From Dyella silvae (GTDB lineage Bacteria > Pseudomonadota > Gammaproteobacteria > Xanthomonadales > Rhodanobacteraceae): a stretch of DNA of 64,000 nucleotides. The number at the start of each line of letters is the position of its first letter. Position 1 is the first letter of the stretch. This document shows positions 31,835-39,678 of this stretch, one piece after another. The position numbers were made by a program, and so were the translations under genes. The notes under the pieces are model-generated. The model was not told the DNA's origin, ran no database searches, and saw only the letters and a list, made by a program, of their open reading frames with translations. The stretch lies in the NCBI RefSeq assembly GCF_026421305.1, contig NZ_JAPJBQ010000002.1, positions 124,001 to 188,000 of the forward strand, in the 5' to 3' direction.

Positions 31835-32821
31835 ATGATGGCGAGCGGCCGCGAGGCTAGCATGCCGGCGATTGTTCGAAAGGAATTCGGCGTGAGCCGC
31901 ACGACCATTCTGCACATCGTGTTGACGTTCATCACAGGAAGTTTGATTGGGACAAGCTTTGTCTTGACCAAGCTTCTGCTCGGTGAAGGCATTGGCCAGA
32001 TCGGTCTCGCTTTCGTGCAGCTTGCGGGCGCGAGTGCGTTACTGCTGACTGTTCTTTGGTTTCGCAACGCGATGCCGCGATGGAATGGTGCTCTGCTGCG
32101 TTACTTCTTCGCTGCGTCGCTCATAGCACTTGCAGCGGGCCCTCTGCTTGGCGCATGGGTGCTGGGGCGAATCCCCGCGGCTGTCTTTACGGTCGTGGTG
32201 ACATTCTCTCCCATGTTCACCACGTTGCTTACCGCGCTTATCGAGCGGCGTTTGCCTTCCGCCAAGGCGATGGCGGGCGTTCTGTTAGGTCTTACGGGTG
32301 TGTTGCTGGTGTTGCTGCCGCGCATCCGTGTCGCGCCGGATGAAGAGGCGCTTGCGCTGTGGTTTGCACTCGGCGTACCTCTGTTGCTCGCGATCGGTAA
32401 TGTTTATCGCTCACGTTACTGGCCACCACAGTTAGGCGCGCCTGCCGCTTCGGCGGGCGGATTGGCCATGCAAAGTCTGTTGTTGATTCCATTGCTCGCC
32501 ACCACGCCGCGCGTGGGCATGGTCGCCTTGTTTGGTTCCGCGTCGCTGCTCGCCGCGCTGGTGCTGGTTACGGTGGCGGCCAACGTCGCGGGCTCCACCT
32601 TGCAGCGCGTCGCTGGCGCAACGGCGTACAGCCAGATCGGCTATGTCATCGCGCTCACCGGTGTGGTGGCCGGTGCCGTGATTTTTGACGAGCGCCTGGA
32701 TGCCATGTTCTGGCCAGCGCTTGTGCTGGTCTTTGCCGGCATCGTGCTCAACAACAGCGCGCAGAAATCAGCGCGGCCCGTTTCCGCGGTCTCCCCCATC
32801 CTTAGCAGGAGCAATACGTAA
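31835..32821 (+). CDS. EamA/DMT family transporter
   Basis: A 328-residue protein with about ten membrane segments forming two EamA repeats (SLIGTSFVLTKLLLGEGIGQIGLAFVQLAGASALLL; later LGVPLLLAIGNVYRSRYWPP and TAYSQIGYVIALTGVVAGAVIFDERLDAMFW). Such proteins export metabolites such as amino acids or purines. The start at 31835 has GGGAGG; a GTG at 31892 with AAGGAA is an alternative that would begin directly at the first helix. Its stop overlaps the ATG of the next gene (TAATG), so the pair is coupled. Confidence 0.85.
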   Translation: MMASGREASMPAIVRKEFGVSRTTILHIVLTFITGSLIGTSFVLTKLLLGEGIGQIGLAFVQLAGASALLLTVLWFRNAMPRWNGALLRYFFAASLIALAAGPLLGAWVLGRIPAAVFTVVVTFSPMFTTLLTALIERRLPSAKAMAGVLLGLTGVLLVLLPRIRVAPDEEALALWFALGVPLLLAIGNVYRSRYWPPQLGAPAASAGGLAMQSLLLIPLLATTPRVGMVALFGSASLLAALVLVTVAANVAGSTLQRVAGATAYSQIGYVIALTGVVAGAVIFDERLDAMFWPALVLVFAGIVLNNSAQKSARPVSAVSPILSRSNT

Positions 32822-33516
32822 TGCGTAACCGTTTCAAGGCGATCCTCGCTGTGGCATTGGCTTTTGCTGCGCAGATGACCGCGCACGCCAGTCAGCTCGA
32901 TCCGCTCACCCCCGAAAACAGCGTTGTGCTGATGGTTGACTACCAGCCGCAGTTTGTCTTCTCGGTACAGTCGATTGACGTGAACAAGCTGATCAATAAC
33001 GCCGAGGGTCTGAGTCTCGCGGCGAAGACGTTCAACGTGCCGACGTTCTACGCCACCATCAGCGCCAGTCAGTTCGGTGGCCCCTTCTTTCATCAGCTGA
33101 CGGATGCCCGGCCGGATGTGAAGCCCTTCGATCGCACCGTCATCGACCCGATGCAGTTTGCACCGTTGCACGATGCCATTGCCAAGAGCGGCCGCAAAAA
33201 GCTCCTGGTCAGCGGGCTGTGGACCGACTCGTGCGTGACGCTGCCGGTGCTCTCCGCGCTCAGGGAGGGTTACGAGGTTTATGTGGTGGTGGATGCAAGC
33301 GGCGACGTCTCGAAGGAATCGCACGATGCAGCCGTTGAGCGCATGGTGAAGGCAGGAGCCGTGCCGGTGACCTGGATGGCCGTGATGCTTGAATGGCAGG
33401 GCGACTGGAAGCGCAGCGACACTGCAGGTCAGGTCCAGAAGATTGCCCAGACGCACGGCGGCGCCTGGGGGCAGGGCATCGACTACTTCCACAGCATGGT
33501 TGCGCCGAAGCACTGA
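32821..33516 (+). CDS. Isochorismatase-family (YcaC-like) hydrolase with signal peptide
   Basis: A 231-residue protein with a signal peptide (MRNRFKAILAVALAFAAQMTAHA) ahead of a cysteine-hydrolase fold: VVLMVDYQPQFVFSV with the catalytic Asp, Lys in SGRKKLLVSGLWTDSCVTLPVL and the nucleophilic Cys in WTDSC. Most family members are cytoplasmic, so export is unusual. AGGAG precedes the overlapping start. Together with the exporter and the divergent LysR gene it forms a likely export-and-hydrolyse operon; the substrate is unknown. The next 251 bases hold no recognisable gene. Confidence 0.8.
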   Translation: MRNRFKAILAVALAFAAQMTAHASQLDPLTPENSVVLMVDYQPQFVFSVQSIDVNKLINNAEGLSLAAKTFNVPTFYATISASQFGGPFFHQLTDARPDVKPFDRTVIDPMQFAPLHDAIAKSGRKKLLVSGLWTDSCVTLPVLSALREGYEVYVVVDASGDVSKESHDAAVERMVKAGAVPVTWMAVMLEWQGDWKRSDTAGQVQKIAQTHGGAWGQGIDYFHSMVAPKH

Positions 33517-33767
33517 GGGTTACGGAAGCAGGCTCACGTCGAGTCACCGGTGTCACGCGCTATGCGTATGGATAGCCCAGGTTGCGTTGCCATCTCTCAC
33601 GGAAGAGGGGGCGCGCAGTGGCCTGTCTGGCCGTCAGGGCGTGACATCGGTGGCCGGCACCCCGGCGGATTGGCAAGCTATAGTGCGTGTCGATTTTCCC
33701 CAAGCTCAATCGTCAATAAGAAACCGCGGCGGTCCTGTCGCGGCTTACCTAGGATAGGGTCCAGATA

Positions 33768-34178
33768 ATGAGCAAGATGATCTTCGTTAACCTGCCGGTA
33801 ACCGACCTCAAGCGCTCAAAGGCGTTCTACGAGGCCATTGGTGCGGCCAACAATCCTGCATTCAGTGACGACACCGCGGCGTGCATGGTGATCTCCGAGA
33901 CGATCTACGCGATGCTGCTTACGCACGACAAGTGGCGGCAGTTCACGAGCAAGCCCATCGTTGATGCACACAAGAATGCGCAGGTGCTGTTGTGCCTGTC
34001 GGCGGAGAGCCGCGACGAGGTGTCCAGCCAGGTCGACAAGGCCAGTGCTGCCGGCGGCAAGGCTGACCCCACGCCCGTGCAGGACTATGGCGTCATGTTT
34101 GGCCGCAGCTTCGAGGATCCGGATGGCCATATCTGGGAAGTGATGTGGATGGATCCCAACGCTGTCCCGCACGGCTGA
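33768..34178 (+). CDS. VOC family protein, paralogue of 28422-28826
   Basis: A 136-residue VOC protein: MIFVNLPVTDLKRSKAFYEAIGA, ACMVISETIYAMLLTHDKW, VLLCLSAESRDEVSSQVDKASAAGG and FGRSFEDPDGHIWEVMWMDP. The order and spacing match the VOC protein at 28422 (…FINLPVANL…, …SVMLLTH…, …SCESREEVD…), pointing to duplication within 5 kb. The C-terminal Glu in HIWEVMW, expected as a metal ligand, is present here but replaced by Gly (HGWGLLHM) in the other copy. Confidence 0.82.
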   Translation: MSKMIFVNLPVTDLKRSKAFYEAIGAANNPAFSDDTAACMVISETIYAMLLTHDKWRQFTSKPIVDAHKNAQVLLCLSAESRDEVSSQVDKASAAGGKADPTPVQDYGVMFGRSFEDPDGHIWEVMWMDPNAVPHG

Positions 34179-34201
34179 GTATTTGCTCTGTAGGCAACAC
34201 G

Positions 34202-34247
34202 AGGTCAGAGACACGTTCTTCAACGTGGAGAAGGTCTCTGACCTTTT
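34202..34247 (+). terminator. Hairpin terminator after the VOC gene
   Basis: AGGTCAGAGAC (34202-34212) pairs with GTCTCTGACCT (34234-34244), with an inner ACGTT / AACGT pair (34213-34217, 34222-34226), followed by TTT. It is 24 bases after the VOC stop codon. Confidence 0.65.
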
Positions 34248-34417
34248 AGGGCAACACCCGCGAGATGTTCACGCTCGATCGTGTATGACCTACCATCTGT
34301 CTGTGGTGCGAGGCGAATAGGCGCGCAGGATGACCATGATGGTTATGGCGTCACTGCGGTTATGTCATTCGCTCAGCCCCCTGTGGGGTCTCTGGTCGTC
34401 TATGCGTCGAGGTGTTT

Positions 34418-34885
34418 ATGGAAATCCGTCAGCCGGTTCCCCCGTTCACCCTCGAAACGGCCAGACAGAAAGTACGGTTGGCGGAAGACGCCTGGAATAG
34501 CCGCGATCCCGAACGCGTCTCGATGGCGTATTCGGAAGACACCCACTGGCGCAATCGCGCCGAATTCATCGACGGCCGCGCCGCAGCAAAGGCCTTCCTG
34601 ACACGCAAATGGAACCGCGAGCTCGATTACCGCCTGATCAAGGAACTCTGGACGTTCGCCGGAAATCGTATCGCCGTACGCTTTGCCTACGAGTGGCATG
34701 ACGACTCGGGGCAGTGGTATCGCAGTTATGGCAACGAGAACTGGGAGTTCAACGAGGCGGGGTTGATGACCCATCGCCACGCCAGCATCAACGATCAGCC
34801 TATTGCCGAGGCGGAGCGGAAATATCATTGGCCGCACGGACGCCGGCCGGACGACCATCCGGAACTCAGCTCGTTCGGCTTCTAG
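34418..34885 (+). CDS. DUF1348 (NTF2-like) family protein
   Basis: A 155-residue cytoplasmic protein of the DUF1348 group: [69 protein letters not shown] and [39 protein letters not shown] are nearly the full family consensus. The function is unassigned. The start at ATG 34418 follows CGAGG; GTG 34412 is in frame but less likely. It is the fourth NTF2-like gene in this part of the window. Confidence 0.82.
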   Translation: MEIRQPVPPFTLETARQKVRLAEDAWNSRDPERVSMAYSEDTHWRNRAEFIDGRAAAKAFLTRKWNRELDYRLIKELWTFAGNRIAVRFAYEWHDDSGQWYRSYGNENWEFNEAGLMTHRHASINDQPIAEAERKYHWPHGRRPDDHPELSSFGF

Positions 34886-35160
34886 CGCAAGGCACGATCC
34901 GGGGGTTGCTTAACCCATGTGGCGACCTCGCCACGCCTGCCACGGTGACCGCATCCCGAGGGCTTCTGACGTCAGCGCCCCGTCGTTGAGCGGCCACTGC
35001 CGGGTAGAATGGCAGGGCTACAGAGCTGACCGACAGGGAATGTTGCCTTGCTTTGACGGTACTATGGGCGGCAGCCAGAACGCTGGCTGGTCATTTATTC
35101 ATATTATTCAATGTGTTGGCGGTGATTTGGATTGCCGCCCACTGGATGAGGGTTTCCCGC

Positions 35161-35541
35161 ATGCGCAAAGGCCCCTTGGCCCTGATTCTGGTGCTGGCGG
35201 GTATGTGCTCGGCCATGGCAACGGAAGCGCCGCTCAGTGTCGGGCAGCTGGTGGAACGCCAGCAAGCCGGGCAGGCCCCGCTTCTGCTCGATGTGCGCCA
35301 TGCCGATGAGTACAGCGATGGCCATATCGCGGGAGCCCTGAATATCCCCGTCGAGCAGCTGGCCAGCCGCGCCGGCGTACTGGGCGTGCCGCGCGATAGC
35401 GAGATCGTGGTGTACTGCGTGGCGGGCCGTCGTGCGGCGCGGGCGCAGGAGACGCTGGAATCGCTTGGCTACAGCCATGTACGCGTGCTCGAAGGCAGCC
35501 TCAATGCGTGGCGTGAGCAACATCTTCCCCTGTCGCACTGA
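35161..35541 (+). CDS. Periplasmic rhodanese-like protein
   Basis: A 126-residue single rhodanese domain behind a signal peptide (MRKGPLALILVLAGMCSAMA). Markers: LLLDVRHADEYSDGHIAGALNIP and the active-site loop VVYCVAGRRAARA with the catalytic Cys. It would transfer sulfane sulfur in the periplasm. The start at 35161 has GAGGG upstream; the frame continues back to 35053 with a second hydrophobic stretch, which would instead give a two-helix membrane form. It is followed after 39 bases by arginase. Confidence 0.75.
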   Translation: MRKGPLALILVLAGMCSAMATEAPLSVGQLVERQQAGQAPLLLDVRHADEYSDGHIAGALNIPVEQLASRAGVLGVPRDSEIVVYCVAGRRAARAQETLESLGYSHVRVLEGSLNAWREQHLPLSH

Positions 35542-35580
35542 CGCCGCTGCGCTTTCCGTTCTCCACATCCACAGGTTTTC

Positions 35581-36495
35581 ATGGTCAACAAGACACTTTC
35601 CCTGATCGGCGTTCCCACCGACATCGGTGCGGGTCATCGTGGCGCATCGATGGGCCCCGAGGCATTGCGTGTGGCCAACCTCGTTGCGAGGCTGGAGCGG
35701 CGCGGGCTGGACGTGGTCGATCGCGGCAACCTGCAGGGTCCGCTCAACCCCTGGCAGCCGCCGCACAACGGTTACCGCCATCTGCCCGAAGTGGTGGCCT
35801 GGAACGAGGCCGTGCATACGGCCATCTACGCCGAGCTGGCGGATGGGCGGTTGCCGGTGATGCTGGGTGGCGACCACTGCCTGGCCATCGGCTCGATCAG
35901 CGCGGTGGCGCGTCATTGCCGCGAGCAGGGCAAAAAGCTGCGCGTGCTGTGGCTGGATGCGCACGCCGATTTCAACACGGCCGAAGCCACGCCGTCGGGC
36001 AATATCCACGGTATGCCGGTGGCGTGTTTGTGCGGCAACGGCCCGAAGGAACTGATCGAGCTGGGCGGCCACCTGCCGGCCACGACGCCTGACGTGTTCC
36101 GCCAGATCGGCATCCGCTCGGTGGACGAAGGCGAGAAGCGTCTGGTGCGCGAGTCGCGCGTCAGCATCTTCGACATGCGCCACATCGACGAAGTGGGCAT
36201 GAAGCGCACGATGGAAGAAGCGCTTTCCGATGTGGATGACAACACGCACCTGCACATCAGCTTCGACGTCGATTTTCTCGACCCGACCATTGCGCCGGGC
36301 GTGGGCACCACGGTGCGCGGCGGCCCGAACTATCGCGAAGCGCAGCTGTGCATGGAGATGATCGCCGACACCGGACGCATGGGCTCGCTCGATATCGTCG
36401 AACTCAACCCGGCGTTTGACAAAAAGAATCAGACCGCACGCCTGGCGGTGGATCTGGTCGAATCGCTGTTCGGCAAATCCACGCTTATCCGCTGA
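35581..36495 (+). CDS. rocF: Arginase
   Basis: A 304-residue arginase with all metal-site motifs: GVPTDIGAGHRGASMGPEALR, GGDHCLAIGS, WLDAHADFNTAE, SGNIHGMPVA, SFDVDFLDPTIAPGVGTTVRGG and ELNPAFD. It hydrolyses arginine to ornithine and urea with a binuclear Mn centre in the cytoplasm. The length is normal. trpS follows after 35 bases in the same direction. Confidence 0.94.
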   Translation: MVNKTLSLIGVPTDIGAGHRGASMGPEALRVANLVARLERRGLDVVDRGNLQGPLNPWQPPHNGYRHLPEVVAWNEAVHTAIYAELADGRLPVMLGGDHCLAIGSISAVARHCREQGKKLRVLWLDAHADFNTAEATPSGNIHGMPVACLCGNGPKELIELGGHLPATTPDVFRQIGIRSVDEGEKRLVRESRVSIFDMRHIDEVGMKRTMEEALSDVDDNTHLHISFDVDFLDPTIAPGVGTTVRGGPNYREAQLCMEMIADTGRMGSLDIVELNPAFDKKNQTARLAVDLVESLFGKSTLIR

Positions 36496-36530
36496 ACGCA
36501 CTCACGACACGAAACTAAGAACGAGAGCTC

Positions 36531-37892
36531 ATGAAGACCCGCGTACTTACCGGCATCACCACCACTGGCACGCCGCACCTCGGCAACTACGTCGGCGCGA
36601 TCCGCCCCGCCGTGGCCGCCAGCAAACGCGATGACGTGGATGCGTTCTACTTCATGGCCGACTACCACGCGCTGATCAAGAGCGACGACCCGGCGCGAAT
36701 CGAGCGCTCGCGTCTTGAGATTGCCGCCACGTGGCTGGCGGCGGGCCTCGATCCGCAGAAGGTCACGTTCTATCGCCAGTCGGATATTCCGGAGATTCCG
36801 GAGCTGACGTGGTTTCTCACCTGCGTCACCGCCAAGGGCCTGCTCAATCGCGCGCATGCCTACAAGGCGGCGGTGGACAAAAACACGGAAACGGGCGAAG
36901 ACCCGGATGCCGGCGTCACCGCGGGCCTGTACATGTATCCCGTGCTGATGGCCGCCGACATTCTCGCGTTCAACGCGAACAAGGTGCCGGTGGGGCGTGA
37001 CCAGATTCAGCACATCGAAATGGCGCGTGATATCGCGCAGCGTTTCAATCATATCTACGGCCGCGAATTCTTCGCGCTGCCTGAAGTGGTGATTGAAGAA
37101 CAGGTAGCTACCTTGCCGGGCCTGGACGGCCGCAAGATGTCCAAGAGCTACGACAACACGATCCCGCTGTTTGCCGGCGGGCAGAAGCATCTGCGCGAAA
37201 CGATCATGCGCATCGTCACCGACTCGCGTCTGCCGGGCGAGGCGAAGGATCCGGATAGCTCATCGCTGTTCACCATCTTCCGTGCATTCGCGAGCGATGC
37301 CGAATCGGCCGCCTTCCGTCAGGCGCTGGTGGACGGCATCGGTTGGGGCGAAGCCAAGCAGGTGCTGTTCGAGCGGATCGAGACGGATGTGGCGCCGATG
37401 CGCGAAAGCTACGACGCGCTGATGGCGCGACCGGCGGTGATCGAAGAGATTCTGCAGGAAGGCGCCAAAAAGGCACGCGCGATTGCTGCGCCGAAGGTGG
37501 CCGAACTGCGCGATGCCATTGGCTTGCGCTCGGGTGTGTCGATCGCACCGCAGGCCAATGCCGCAAAGGCAGCTCCCAAGGCAGGCAAGACACCGCGCTT
37601 TGCCAGCTTCCGCGATGGCGACGGCAGCTTCCGCTTCCGCTTGTTCTCCGGCGACGGTGAAGAACTGTTGCTGTCCAAGTCGTTCGCCGATCCGAAGGCC
37701 GCCGGCACGCTGCAAAAGCGCATCAAGGAGCTGGGGGCTGCCGCGGTGGTTCACGTACAACCGCTGACGCTGGTGCTGGAGCTCGATGGCGAGCACGTGG
37801 CCGCCACACCTACCTACGACGGCGAGCACGCGCGTGACGAGGCCCTGGTGCGTCTGCGCGGCGCGCTGGACCAACTTGCCGCGCAAGAGTGA
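36531..37892 (+). CDS. trpS: Tryptophan--tRNA ligase with C-terminal extension
   Basis: A 453-residue class I synthetase. The HIGH equivalent TPHLGNYVGAIRPA and the KMSKS loop GRKMSKSYDNTIPLF (about 200-214) are intact. Most bacterial TrpS end near residue 330-340; here a further domain of about 100 residues follows (TPRFASFRDGDGSFRFRLFSGDGEELLLSKSFADPKAAGTLQKRIKEL), which resembles DUF1508/UPF0339 repeats, as in other Xanthomonadales TrpS. It charges tRNA-Trp; the role of the extension is unknown. Confidence 0.94.
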   Translation: MKTRVLTGITTTGTPHLGNYVGAIRPAVAASKRDDVDAFYFMADYHALIKSDDPARIERSRLEIAATWLAAGLDPQKVTFYRQSDIPEIPELTWFLTCVTAKGLLNRAHAYKAAVDKNTETGEDPDAGVTAGLYMYPVLMAADILAFNANKVPVGRDQIQHIEMARDIAQRFNHIYGREFFALPEVVIEEQVATLPGLDGRKMSKSYDNTIPLFAGGQKHLRETIMRIVTDSRLPGEAKDPDSSSLFTIFRAFASDAESAAFRQALVDGIGWGEAKQVLFERIETDVAPMRESYDALMARPAVIEEILQEGAKKARAIAAPKVAELRDAIGLRSGVSIAPQANAAKAAPKAGKTPRFASFRDGDGSFRFRLFSGDGEELLLSKSFADPKAAGTLQKRIKELGAAAVVHVQPLTLVLELDGEHVAATPTYDGEHARDEALVRLRGALDQLAAQE

Positions 37893-37900
37893 CCTGACCG

Positions 37901-38227
37901 ATGCGCTATCTCGCCCTTTTCTTGCTGGTGCCGTGGCTGCTCGTGCTGGGCTGGGCCTACTGGGCTTACCCGAAGAGCTTGCCGCGCACGCGCGCGCGCC
38001 GCACGTTTGACGTGGCGGCGTTGCTGCTGGCGGCGTTCGCTACGGTGCAATGCGCCAACTCGGCCTTTGATACGGCGACGGTCCCCGCGGCGGGTGAGTT
38101 TGGCCCTGCCAGCGGCGCGATCTGGCAACAGGTATTGCCGGCGTTGTATGGCTATGGCGCTTGCGTGGTGGTACTGGTGCTGGCGCTGATCGTGCGCCAA
38201 CTCGTGTGGCGTCCACACGCCCGCTAA
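37901..38227 (+). CDS. Small membrane protein of unknown function
   Basis: A 108-residue protein with two or three membrane segments (LALFLLVPWLLVLGWAYWAY, TFDVAALLLAAFATVQCAN, VLPALYGYGACVVVLVLALIV) and basic ends. It starts 9 bases after trpS, and the next gene follows after 18 bases, so it is probably part of the same transcript. No family was recognised. Confidence 0.65.
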   Translation: MRYLALFLLVPWLLVLGWAYWAYPKSLPRTRARRTFDVAALLLAAFATVQCANSAFDTATVPAAGEFGPASGAIWQQVLPALYGYGACVVVLVLALIVRQLVWRPHAR

Positions 38228-38245
38228 TTAACGGAACGACTTTCG

Positions 38246-38887
38246 ATGCAAGACGCTGCGCTTCAGAAATATCTTCTCCGCTTGTTCGAGCGCCACGATG
38301 TGGAGCTGGAGCCCGATGAAGACTGGTTGATGACGGACGGCGATTTCCCCGCCGTGCGCGCCATCTGGTACGACGGTGCGGCGGGCGAGCCGGGGCGTCT
38401 GGATGTCGACGTGGTGCTCGGCGAAGAGCGCCATATCGAGGAAAGCTTCGCCGGCAACGGTGGTGGCGAGGCGGGCTGCCGCGATGCGCTGGATGCCTTT
38501 GAGCAAAGCGTGTTCCATGTGCTGCTGGCCGCGTGCTGGTACGTTACCGACGAGCGCCGCATGCAATTGCACGCCTGGGACATGGGCGTGCGCACCTGGG
38601 ACGTGTTCGTCGGGCCGCCGCTGTCGACGCGCGACGACGTGAACGCGCCGGACGATCTGGTGCCTGCGCTGCGCGCCGCGCTGCAGAACGAGGTGCTGAG
38701 CCCGGAGTTGCACTGGGTACGGCTGTTCTACCGCCGTGGCGACGATGGCCAGATCAGTGCCGAGGCCTTGCTCGACAATGCGCCGTGGCCCGCCGGTGAT
38801 CGCCTGCTTAGCTCACTGGCATGGCCGGCAAGCGGGGCCGGCTACAGCGTGCGCGGGTTTGTTGCGCTGGATATTCGCGACTACTGA
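38246..38887 (+). CDS. Uncharacterised soluble protein (DUF6348-like)
   Basis: A 213-residue acidic protein without signal peptide. It has a central cysteine/tryptophan-rich part (VFHVLLAACWYVTDERRMQLHAWDMGVRTWDVFVGPP) and a C-terminal WVRLFYRRGDDGQISAEALLDN...W. The overall pattern resembles DUF6348-type hypothetical proteins; no function can be assigned. It ends the trpS transcription unit; a degenerate REP element follows. Confidence 0.6.
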   Translation: MQDAALQKYLLRLFERHDVELEPDEDWLMTDGDFPAVRAIWYDGAAGEPGRLDVDVVLGEERHIEESFAGNGGGEAGCRDALDAFEQSVFHVLLAACWYVTDERRMQLHAWDMGVRTWDVFVGPPLSTRDDVNAPDDLVPALRAALQNEVLSPELHWVRLFYRRGDDGQISAEALLDNAPWPAGDRLLSSLAWPASGAGYSVRGFVALDIRDY

Positions 38888-38916
38888 AGAAGCCGGCGTT
38901 TCGGATCTCGGCCTCT

Positions 38917-38982
38917 GTGGGAGCGCACCTTGTGCGCGACCGCAGCGCTACGTCGTTTCCTCTCCGTAGGTGTGTCGCGCAC
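38917..38982. repeat. Degenerate REP-like element
   Basis: GTGGGAGCGCAC (38917-38928) - CTT - GTGCGCGAC (38932-38940) is the family palindrome with a diverged right arm. That right arm instead pairs with GTCGCGCAC at 38974-38982, giving a second possible hairpin. Confidence 0.55.
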
Positions 38983-39016
38983 GGGGGGTGATGGCTCGCC
39001 GAGGCGCGGGGCGCTG

Positions 39017-39400
39017 CTACTCCCAGCGATTCACATGCGGACCGAAACGCTCGCGCTGAGGACGTACGACGCAGAAGCGATGACCGCTCGGCGCCTGCAT
39101 CACCCACCAGCGTTCGCGCACGCAGGCCACGCGGGTGGCGCCGAGCTTCTCCAGGCGCGCCACTTCCGCCTCGAGATTGTCGGTCTCGATATCCAGATGC
39201 ACACGGCTTTCGTGCTCCACTCGCTGCAGCAGGATGATGGGCTCATCGTCTTCGGTGGCGAGTTCGGCGTACTTGCCATCACCGTCCTGGTCGAGCGTCA
39301 CGATGGATTTGCCCAGTGCGTGGCTCCAGAACGTTGCCGACCCGGTGAGGTCGTCGGTCTTGCAGTCGATCACGATGGTGCACAGACGGCTGTGGTGCAT
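39017..39400 (-). CDS. VOC/glyoxalase superfamily protein
   Basis: A 127-residue VOC protein: TIVIDCKTDDLTGSATFWSHALGKSI opens the fold, IILLQRVEHESRVHLDIETDNLEAEVARLEKLGATRVA carries the central strand with a candidate metal His, and the C-terminal VMQAPSGHRFCVVRPQRERFG is typical of PF18029-type glyoxalase-like proteins. The substrate is unknown. It stands alone between repeat elements. Confidence 0.8.
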   Translation of the reverse strand: MHHSRLCTIVIDCKTDDLTGSATFWSHALGKSIVTLDQDGDGKYAELATEDDEPIILLQRVEHESRVHLDIETDNLEAEVARLEKLGATRVACVRERWWVMQAPSGHRFCVVRPQRERFGPHVNRWE

Positions 39401-39469
39401 GGCGGGAGCTCCATGAGACCTTCGTGGATTCTGTGAGGTACTGAGGAACGCTCACGTATATTCCCCTCA

Positions 39470-39589
39470 CCGTCATTCCGGCGAAGGCCGGAATCCAGTG
39501 TCTTTCAACCATTTCGCAGCCACGTAAAGTCGCTGGATGACCAGCCTTTGGCTGTTATAGAGCGCCTCCGGCCTTCGCCGGAATGACGG
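39470..39589. repeat. 120-base inverted-repeat element
   Basis: The left arm 39470-39492 (beginning CCGTCATTCCGGCGAAGG) and the right arm 39567-39589 are perfect 23-base reverse complements, enclosing 74 bases in which ATCCAG / CTGGAT also pair. The arm sequence is a common intergenic repeat type in Proteobacteria. It carries no gene and lies between the VOC gene and the 2-oxoacid dehydrogenase operon. Confidence 0.75.
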
Positions 39590-39630
39590 CAAGGTAAGTC
39601 GATGTTACTCGGCAATTCTTGAGCGGACAA

Positions 39631-39659
39631 AAAAAGCCCCGGCATGGCCGGGGCTTTTT
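39631..39659. terminator. Bidirectional intrinsic terminator of the 2-oxoacid dehydrogenase operon
   Basis: AAAAAGCCCCGGC (39631-39643), loop ATG, GCCGGGGCTTTTT (39647-39659): a perfect 13-bp stem with U-runs on both strands, 20 bases beyond the stop codon of the E2 gene on the minus strand. The plus-strand tail CTTTTTGTTGGG matches two other terminators in the window. Confidence 0.92.
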
Positions 39660-39678
39660 GTTGGGCAAAGCGCGTGGC

